A DNA stretch of 64,000 nt from positions 372,001-436,000 of the forward strand of contig NHNY01000016.1 in the NCBI GenBank assembly GCA_002786065.1, written 5' to 3'. Of this stretch, positions 56,761-64,000 are shown in pieces; the first letter of the stretch is position 1; each line of letters opens with the position of its first letter. The DNA comes from Microcyclospora pomicola. Taxonomy: Eukaryota; Ascomycota; Dothideomycetes; Capnodiales. A program made the position numbers and the translations under genes. Under the pieces are notes generated by a model, which was given only the letters and a program-made list of their open reading frames with translations, was not told the origin of the DNA and ran no database searches.

Positions 56761-57324
56761 GATGGTTGGACATAAAGTGAGGAATGGAGTAAGAAGAAAC
56801 CACAATGCTAGCAAGAGAGGGCCGTCGGAAGGTACCAAACTCCGGTAGCTCAGGACGTTTAAGCTTCACAGGCTAATCATTAGGCTCAATCGAAACTCCC
56901 TTGCATCATCCTCGATCAATTTAGGTTACCGCTTCACTCCGAACGTGTTCAACCCGTCTCTGGGACTCTTGTCTGCGATACCTATCTCCCTCTCCTCAGC
57001 AGGTGTCAACCTAGAACGTTTTGAAGGATTGTAGCTTCGATCCTCGACCATCGAAGGATCCTCAGAGCGTGGGGAATGGTGCAATTAGTTAGACTCCGTT
57101 AAGACCAACGGCGAACTCGGGAACTCGGTGCCCGTTGTCAATGCAGGGTCTAATCCTTGATCCTCCCGACAGTTTGTCTGCAGTCCTGCGGTGCGATAGG
57201 GCCTGCTGGCCTCAAAGCATATGGCCACCGTAATAAGACTTGATGGAGTGACTGACTTCCATTGCCCTTGGGCTCTCACGACTTTCGATCTGGCTGTATC
57301 AGACCAGTCTGTGTCGAGCTCGCC
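56761..57324. promoter_or_regulatory. Divergent promoter, methyltransferase / rhodopsin-domain receptor
   Basis: 564 bases between divergent starts with no clear TATA. No gene or repeat recognised. Confidence 0.4.
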
Positions 57325-58619
57325 ATGTCTCAAAGTCTTCCCCCCGATGCATTCGAAGCTGGCGATAAATCTGGCCGGGTCATTGCCACCTGCGCCGCAA
57401 TGATCGCGCTGAGCACCGCTGCGATCGCATTCCGTGTCTCCTCACGAGTGGTGGCCAAGAATTCTGGATGGTGGTGGGATGGTACGTTCATGCGCTGTCT
57501 GAAGCAGAACGGAAATGTGGACTGACACTCATCTGCATAGACACGCTCGCTGTGGTGTCGTGGGTACGCATTTCTGCTCGCCAGCTTGGAAAGCGCTGGT
57601 TATATCTATCAATCTCGCATCATTAATGTTCGCCTAGGTATTGTTCCTGCCATTGTGTGGCGTGTTCATGGCTCTGACAGACCATGGCTTGGGCAAGCAC
57701 GTCGGGTTCAGCACACGACATGATATCCAACAGATCGAACTGCTCATCTACATTGGTGAGATTTTCTACAACTTCTCGTTGACCCTGGCCAAGTTATCCG
57801 CGCTGCTTTTCTACGTTCGCATCTTCACCACCAACAAGATGTGGTTCCGAATAGCAGTCTGGCTCCTTGGCTCGCTATGCGTGGGATGGTGTCTGGGCAT
57901 CACCTTCGCCGCTGTTTTCCAATGCTCGCCTATAGACAAAGCTTGGCTGGGCGCCGCAGTCGAAGGAACTTGCCTCAAAAACACCTACGGCCTCTTCCTG
58001 GGCACAATCGTCACGAATGTCATCATCGACTTCTTCATCCTGATCCTCCCGATACCGATCTTACGAGGACTACATACCGACGTGAAGACTAAAGCGGGCT
58101 TGCTCTTCATCTTCGTACTTGGATACAGGTATGTCAAGCTTGCTGGGGAACAGTGTGTATGAGCCATGAATGCTAACGTGCGATTAGTGTGCTAGCGATC
58201 TCGATCGCCCGTTTGGTATATCTCACCAATCTCCAGGACCTGGCTGATATCACCTGTAAGTCATCGTGGAACCCAGACATACCCGGCGATTGTGAAGAAG
58301 CTTGATTAACATCGTTCGCGCAGGGGCCTATGTTACGGAAGTCATCCTGTTCACTCTGGAGCCTGGAATCGCGATCATCAGTGTTTGCCTACCATCGTGC
58401 GTGTATCTCGTGCGATACATCGCGAAATACAGCTTGAAGCTGCCCTTCGTGAGCAGTTCATCGAGCTTGTCGATACGAGGTGACGGAGGCGCTCACCATG
58501 GCACGCTCGCCCAGCCTTTCACTCCGGAACACCGGGCGAAGAAGAACTACCAGGAGCTGGAGGTCTTCGCGGAGCCTTCGCGAAGGAACAGTGTTGAGGT
58601 TTCTCACGAAACTGTCTAG
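57325..58619 (+). CDS. Fungal rhodopsin-domain (Pth11-like) seven-helix receptor
   Basis: Five exons, 57325-57481, 57541-57563, 57638-58128, 58188-58255 and 58324-58619 (introns 59, 74, 59 and 68 nt), give 344 residues. Seven hydrophobic segments are visible, with family motifs: RVSSRVVAKNSGWWWDDTLAVVSWVLFL (helix 1-2), HGLGKHVGF, IGEIFYNFSLTLAKLSALLFYVRIF, FQCSPIDKAWLG with the conserved Cys, GTCLKNTYGLFLGTIVTNVIIDFFILILPIPIL, and WAYVTEVILFTLEPGIAIISVCLP. A charged cytoplasmic tail of about 80 residues ends it. There is no N-terminal CFEM domain. Members include Pth11-like receptors and Sat4-type proteins inside toxin clusters. Exon 2 is just 23 nt; its inclusion restores the conserved DDTLAVVSW. 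Confidence 0.9.
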
Positions 58620-59633
58620 ACCTTGATTTGTAATGTCCAATATCATGTTCGCAAACTGTATAGCCTTGCATGGATCATTGAAGCCCATATCCTGGAGTAC
58701 TGTATCTGATTCAGGCAGCATACGAGATGTGCATGCTGTACATTCGGCTACTCGCTGACTAACATGTCGATTGATGTCTTGCAGCAGTCAGCATCCTACG
58801 CTTTGATGATTCATCTGTCGATCGCGCATCCACCACTGTGCTGCGGGTTTCACACTCGAAGTTGCGTTGTTCTTCGTATTTTGATGACTGCCGACGGTAG
58901 TAGTATTGTCATCGGCCATGTCATGCTAGTATTTCCATCTGTGCATTGAGCTGCTGTCCTCACCTCCTCCATCAAGGCATGCTGCGCTTCTCATGTGCGG
59001 AGCGACCGGGCGAAGTTCTGAGGCTGCCAGGGTTCCCCGTTGTCATCAAGCCCGCAAATAGAGATGAGGAACATCACCAACAACACAAGCAACTTCAAGC
59101 TGAACATGCTTCCTTCTAGGCCGAACAAAATCATGAAAGCCATATGCGCGATCGACTCTGGACCTTGATCGAAATATCCGTGTCCAGCGGAGTGCGAACT
59201 ACAGTAGCGGCAGTCGCTTTTAGCGGCAGTAGCTTGAAGCTCGTGGCCCCCAACACCCGCGCAGGATCCGAGGGAACAATGGCGCTCGTGGCTGTACACT
59301 TCACCTCGAGCTGTGGTCGAGATGTCATTGTCGCAAGTAGGTTGGGACTAAACAACGCCCACTGCTCTGACTAGTACACACCGCCGACCGGTTAGGTATC
59401 GGGAGGGATGACAGATCTATGTATAGGCAGTTCCTGGACGGTTTGTGGCCTGGAGGAACAGGTCGCTGCGTCGGTGCCGCCTGTCGCCCACATGGCATAA
59501 CATGATGCAACTCACCTCATCTCAAGGCCTGGGTCGAGCCGGAATCTTGTAGTCGGTATCCATCCTGCTATTCGGTCGAATTGCCCTTAATCGAGGATTC
59601 TCGTCCAAGTCGACACTCTTTAGCTGTCATCCC
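58620..59633. other. Intergenic between receptor and adenylation gene
   Basis: 1.0 kb. The only frame of note is a 50-codon minus-strand ORF (59143-58991) with a strong hydrophobic N-terminal segment (see findings). Otherwise nothing accepted. Confidence 0.45.
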
Positions 59634-61509
59634 ATGGACGACTCGCGCCAACAGGTTCCGAAGGCTTATCCTGATTACGCTCGTCTGCTACCTCACTGCA
59701 TTGATCAAGCTGCAGAGCAGAAGCTTCAGCAACCCTACGCGCTGATTCCGAAATGTGACGAAGATATCTCTCGGGGCTTCGAGCCTGTCAGCTATGCAAC
59801 GTTTGCAAGAGCAATCGATCGTGCATCTTGGTGGCTGGATGAACACTTCGCTGGGTCCGAGGGGTCAGTCTTTACGTACTGGGGTCCGGAAGATTTACGA
59901 TGGAACGTCCTATTCGTCGCAGCCATCAAGACTGGTCGCATTGTATGTTCACCTATCTTCGAGGCTGGATTTGCCTCTGAACGTTTGCTGAACGTAGACT
60001 TGCCTAGATGTTGCACTCCTCACCGTGGGCGAATCTGACAGGCCTACTCGATCTATACAAGCATTGTCAATGTACTGGATTTCTAGTCGACGCACTTCCA
60101 AGCGTAGACTCAGATATCACAAAGCTGTGCCAACTTGATCCACAGATCAAGCCGATTGCCATTCCGACGATTCACGATTGGCTTCGTGACGATGCTGGAG
60201 AGGAAGCATCCCGTCATTACCTCTACAGCAAGAGCTGGAGTGAAGCAGCTGATGACCCGATCGCTATCTTCCACACTTCGGGAACAACAGGTTTGTTCAC
60301 CAACGAATCGTAAGACGAATTGTCACTGAAAATACCCAGGAACTCCTAGGCCAGTTGTCTACACCAACCGAAGAGTGAGCATCTGGGACGCTCTGAAAGA
60401 AGCCCACAAAGAAGATTCGGACGTTTTCATTCCCATGGCCGAAGGCAATATGGTGCACTCTCGGTTTAGAGCACCTCATGTCAGTCCCAGCCATCGATCA
60501 GTGTGGATCGTGCTAATCATGTATTATGACACAGGTTGGTGGCCCGACAATGAGCCTTTTCTGGCCTGTTTTCTTCTCTCAAACCATCGTCTACGGACCA
60601 GCCAAGCAGCCACTCACAGCAGCGGTTTCGGACACTATCATGAAACTGAGTGGTGCAAACAGTGCGGCCTTTGCGCAATCACAGCTTCGTGAAGCTATGT
60701 CATCACCAAATCACCTTGCCACTCTTCGTCGGTTGAAAAGTATTACCGTCGCCGGCTCACCCATGACACCTCGCGAAGCGGCCATCATCACCGCCGATGG
60801 AGGCCCGTTGATACAGAACCTTTACGCTAGCACCGAATCTTACCCTCTGGTTCAGCGGCCGGCTCCAAGGGAGCTGACAGAATACATCGCCCTGCACCCT
60901 TACTCAGGGGCCACCTTCCGTCAGTTCAGCCAGGCCTCTGACGCACAGGAATTGTACGAGCTCGTTCTAGTCCGTAACGATTCTTTCAAACTCTTTCAGC
61001 CGTTTTTCGGACAAGACCCGCAGCAGGACACCTTGAATGTCGGGGATCTTTTCAGCAAACACCCCGAAAGGTCCGGCCTATGGCGATTTCGTGGTCGCAT
61101 CGACGATATGGTGGTGCTGTCTAACAGCCAGAATGTCTTTGTGGCAGACATGGAGGCTACCATCGCTAGCCATCCAGACGTCCGAGGTGCTCTTGTCGGT
61201 GGTCACGGGCACAGCCGTCCGGTATTGCTTGTGGAACCCCGAGCCATGACTAGCAAGGAGTTACTTGGAGGAGTGGAAGTGAAGAGTAACGGAGCTTGCA
61301 ATGGTGCAGGTTTCGACGACAAAGCTTTTCTCGCACACATCTGGCCCAGTATCGAGGAGGCGAACACACTCTGCACGGTAAACGCAAGAATCAGCTTGGA
61401 TCGAGTCATCATCGCACGACAGCCACTTGTCTACACCAAAAAAGGAACGGTCCAGCGTCTGGCCACATTGGATCTCCTCAAGAACGAGATACGAGCTTTA
61501 TATCCATGA
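59634..61509 (+). CDS. Stand-alone NRPS-like adenylation (AMP-binding) enzyme
   Basis: Four exons, 59634-59942, 60008-60290, 60340-60479 and 60535-61509 (introns 65, 49 and 55 nt), give 568 residues. The A-domain order is: FVAAIKTGRIMLHSSPWANL (A2 region, restored by splice 1), FHTSGTTGTPRPVVYTNRR (A3 phosphate loop, restored by splice 2), a weak A5 NLYASTESYPLV, GDLFSKHP (A7), WRFRGRIDDMVVLSNSQNV (A8) and the end VYTKKGTVQRLATLDLL with the A10-type lysine. This arrangement matches the A domain of fungal NRPS-like reductases (A-T-TE or A-T-R), but the protein stops after IRALYP with no carrier or reductase domain in the following 660 bp. It should activate a carboxylic acid as AMP ester. Either a naturally free-standing ligase or a shortened NRPS-like gene. 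Confidence 0.85.
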
Positions 61510-62177
61510 GCTGGGATATTGTGCATTTGAGTCAAGGCGTTATATTTTCTGGAAAATTGTATAGATGTAGATTTGAAGAAGAGTATCGTTGTCACTTTAA
61601 GATTTCGATCGCCTAGCTATGTTTTCGCTTCTCGCAGTTGGAGGTATGCGCACAGAGACAGGGTATCGCGTTAGCTCGACTTACGTGGGCTCGAAGAGGA
61701 CATGGCGAAGCCAGTAGATGGCAGAGACCGAAGGGTGATAAACGCCGTAGTGAACAAAGGCCTCACCTACTTCACAGCCCGTCGGAAGCTCAAACCATAA
61801 AGTCTTTGCTGTATGCTGCTGGATTCAATGGATCTGGTTCTGTTAAGCTCAGGAAGGTATTCTAGATGTACCGGGATCTTGGATGATCGATCCATGGGAA
61901 GTAACGATGGACATCTGCTATAGTGACTTACATGTATACATTGTTTTACCTCCCGTCTACAATTATCCTTAGAAGCATTTCCTTCAAGTCATGCTTGGGA
62001 ATGCTCCACCCTCTCGCCAGAGAATCATGCGCTGTTGGCCTCAGGCACCCACCAGACTAGCAGAACCTCACAAGCACAATGACTCGATAGAACATATTTT
62101 CCAGTGTCACCATGTGCCTCATCACGCCTTCAATATAAGCGATCGGATCGAATCGCGGAGGAAAACAGAAGGCAACA
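61510..62177. other. Intergenic, GCD6 promoter side
   Basis: 668 bases between the A-domain stop and the GCD6 start. Checked for carrier-domain (GGxS) or reductase remnants in the plus frames; none seen. Confidence 0.45.
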
Positions 62178-64000
62178 ATGCCTCCGAAGCAAAAAAAGGG
62201 CGCCTCGGCGCAAAAGTCGAGGCCCGGCGAAGAAGAACGAGAAGAGCCTCTTCAAGCCGTGATCCTGGCCGACTCGTTCGAAACGAGGTTCAATCCATTC
62301 ACGGTGGAACGGCCACGATGTCTTCTCCCACTCGCCAACACGCCTCTGATTGAATACACGCTGGAATTTCTGGCCGCGGCGGGCGTCGAGGAGATCTATC
62401 TGTACTCTGGCAACCACACGGACCAGGTGGAAGAATACCTGAATCAGTCACGATGGACCAAAGACACGTCGCCGTTCTCGCTGGAGATCATCCGATCGAC
62501 CTCGCGCTCTATTGGCGATGCGATGCGCGACCTCGACCAGAAAGGCTTGATCAGCCGCGATTTCATATGCGTGTATGGCGACGTGGTGGCGAATTTCGCG
62601 CTTGAGGGCGCATTGGCCGCGCATCGTGCACGACGCTCCAAAGATAAGAACGCCGTCATGACCATGATCCTGCGCGAGGCGGGAGAGTCGCATCGGACCA
62701 AGTCTCAGCATATGCGGCCGTGCTTCGTGATTGATCCGGAGAAGGAGCGCTGCGTGCATTACGAGCAAGTCTATCCGCGTGAGGCGCCACGTCTGGACAT
62801 CTCGGACGAAGTCTTGCAAGAAAACGTCGAGGTGGAGATCCGCGAGGACTTGATCGATTGTGGCGTCGATATTTGTACGCCGGAGGTGTTGGCGCAATGG
62901 AGCGATAACTTTGACTGGCAGATGCCTCGACGTGGGTTTTTGTATGGCGTGCTGAAGGATTACGAAACCAATAGATTGACCATACATACACACGTTCTGA
63001 CGGATGGGTATGCGGCGAGAGTGCGGAATCTAAAGACTTACGAAGCTGTGACCAAGGATGTGGTCAGCCGGTGGGCATATCCCCTCTGCCCCGACACGAA
63101 CATGCTCGACGACCAGTCATATCAGCTTGGGAAAGGGAACGTCTACAAAGAAGATGGCGTGGTCCTGGCAAGATCAAGTATGCTCGGCCGCAAGACAGTC
63201 GTCGGAAAAGACACGGCCATCGGAGCAGGCAGTGTCATCACCAACAGCATCATCGGTCGACGCTGCATTGTTGGCAAGAATGTCAAAATCTCCAATTCTT
63301 ACATTTGGGATGATGCATACATTGGTGACGGGACGACCGTCGAGCGCTCCATCATCGCGAACGAAGCTTCCGTCGGCAAGAATTGCATCATCGACAAGGG
63401 CGCCCTCATCTCATACGGCGTGTCAATCGCCAACAACACCACGATCCACGAGGACAAGCGCATTACTCGGTACAAGCGGCAAAGCGACCAGGACGACAAA
63501 CTGATCCCAGGACCCACCGATCCGCACACCGTCGGCGAACATGGACAGGGCTTCGTGATGGACCTGGACGAAGAAGAAGAAGAGCCCTTCGAGAGTCTTC
63601 TCGCCGGCAACTGGTCGAATCTCGAAGACTCCCTGACCGCCGAGTCCATTTCCGACCTCGACTCCTCGGCCGACGACGACAGCACCTACCTCGACGACCA
63701 CGCGCACGCCCGGCGGAGCTCGCGCTCCGAGAGCTTCGCCTCGCTCAACTCGGCCGACGACGACACGTCGAGCGCCGCGCGCCACGCCGCGGCCGACTTC
63801 CACCACGAAGCGGTGGCGGGCATGCTGGACGCGCTGCAGAAGGCCGAGGAAGCTGAGACGATCCAGCTGGAGCTGCGGGCGCTGACGCTGTCGAGCAACG
63901 CGGCGGGCAAGTCGGTGCGGCGCGCCGTGGCCGTCGCCTTCAGCAAGCGGCTCGTCAGCCTGCTCGACGGCGGCGCGTCGCCCAAGGACGCCGTGGCGGC
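62178..64000 (+). CDS. GCD6: eIF2B epsilon catalytic subunit, 3' end outside window
   Basis: The frame is open from the ATG at 62178 to the right edge (607 codons), so the gene is cut; the family is about 700-720 residues. The N-terminal nucleotidyltransferase-like domain reads LQAVILADSFETRFNPFTVERPRCLLPLANTPLIEYTLEFL, with YGDVVANF. A left-handed beta helix of hexapeptide repeats follows (VVGKDTAIGAGSVITNSIIGRRCIVGKNVKISNSYIWDDAYIGDG). Then comes an acidic disordered linker with EEEEEP and a Ser/Asp-rich part (SSRSESFASLNSADDD), and the start of the C-terminal HEAT/W2 domain, whose catalytic end lies outside. eIF2B exchanges GDP for GTP on eIF2 and is the target of translational control by eIF2 kinases. 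No intron is visible. Confidence 0.95.
   Translation, partial: MPPKQKKGASAQKSRPGEEEREEPLQAVILADSFETRFNPFTVERPRCLLPLANTPLIEYTLEFLAAAGVEEIYLYSGNHTDQVEEYLNQSRWTKDTSPFSLEIIRSTSRSIGDAMRDLDQKGLISRDFICVYGDVVANFALEGALAAHRARRSKDKNAVMTMILREAGESHRTKSQHMRPCFVIDPEKERCVHYEQVYPREAPRLDISDEVLQENVEVEIREDLIDCGVDICTPEVLAQWSDNFDWQMPRRGFLYGVLKDYETNRLTIHTHVLTDGYAARVRNLKTYEAVTKDVVSRWAYPLCPDTNMLDDQSYQLGKGNVYKEDGVVLARSSMLGRKTVVGKDTAIGAGSVITNSIIGRRCIVGKNVKISNSYIWDDAYIGDGTTVERSIIANEASVGKNCIIDKGALISYGVSIANNTTIHEDKRITRYKRQSDQDDKLIPGPTDPHTVGEHGQGFVMDLDEEEEEPFESLLAGNWSNLEDSLTAESISDLDSSADDDSTYLDDHAHARRSSRSESFASLNSADDDTSSAARHAAADFHHEAVAGMLDALQKAEEAETIQLELRALTLSSNAAGKSVRRAVAVAFSKRLVSLLDGGASPKDAVA

Overview
The window is nuclear DNA of a filamentous ascomycete (Pezizomycotina). 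The genes carry one to six short introns, mostly 49-75 nt, with GTRNGT donors, CTRAC/CTAAT branch sites and YAG acceptors. Gene density is about one per 2.5 kb, and the gene set is typical of filamentous fungi: Skn7, 6-phosphogluconate dehydrogenase, a Pth11-like rhodopsin-fold receptor, a Zn2Cys6 regulator, an NRPS-like adenylation enzyme and a DUF3435-type recombinase relative. The style suggests Dothideomycetes (Mycosphaerellales/Capnodiales), but that is an inference from gene style, not a measurement. I see no tRNA or rRNA gene, no CRISPR and no complete transposon.

Layout. 0-10.7 kb: 5' part of a TM9/EMP70 membrane protein (-), vacuolar aspartic protease PEP4 (-), a GT2-type membrane glycosyltransferase (+), a Kelch-repeat protein (-) and a 55-residue Cys-rich protein (-). 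11.8-15.2 kb: a three-exon gene resembling tyrosine recombinases of the DUF3435 (Crypton/Starship captain) kind but with an eroded catalytic box (-), followed by a diverged 223-bp tandem duplication and a long purine tract. 15.3-29 kb: helicase DBP3 (-) and RFA1 (+) diverge from a promoter holding MluI cell-cycle boxes; then an unknown 211-residue protein (-), a PQ-loop transporter (-), BFR1 (+) and MSH2 (-). 29.4-39 kb: SNF11/SS18-like SWI/SNF subunit (-), a stomatin/SPFH protein (+), a Ure2-type glutathione transferase (-) and 6-phosphogluconate dehydrogenase (-). 39.9-51.6 kb: UTP18 (-) and NAB2 (+) diverge from a 388-bp promoter; a Zn2Cys6 factor (+) converges on SKN7 (-). 53.9-64 kb: a mitochondrial type peroxiredoxin (+), a SAM methyltransferase (-), a fungal rhodopsin-domain receptor (+), a stand-alone A domain (+) and the 5' part of eIF2B-epsilon/GCD6 (+).

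How the genes relate. Most are housekeeping genes: ribosome biogenesis (DBP3, UTP18), mRNA handling (NAB2, BFR1), replication and repair (RFA1, MSH2), translation initiation (GCD6) and NADPH supply (GND1). SKN7, the peroxiredoxin, the GST and 6PGDH all serve oxidative-stress defence, though they are spread over 20 kb rather than clustered. The most accessory-looking parts are the recombinase-like gene with its adjacent repeats (11.8-14.4 kb) and the methyltransferase/receptor/adenylation trio (55.6-61.5 kb).

All exon boundaries were read by eye from splice signals and frame continuity; every spliced model given sums to a multiple of three.
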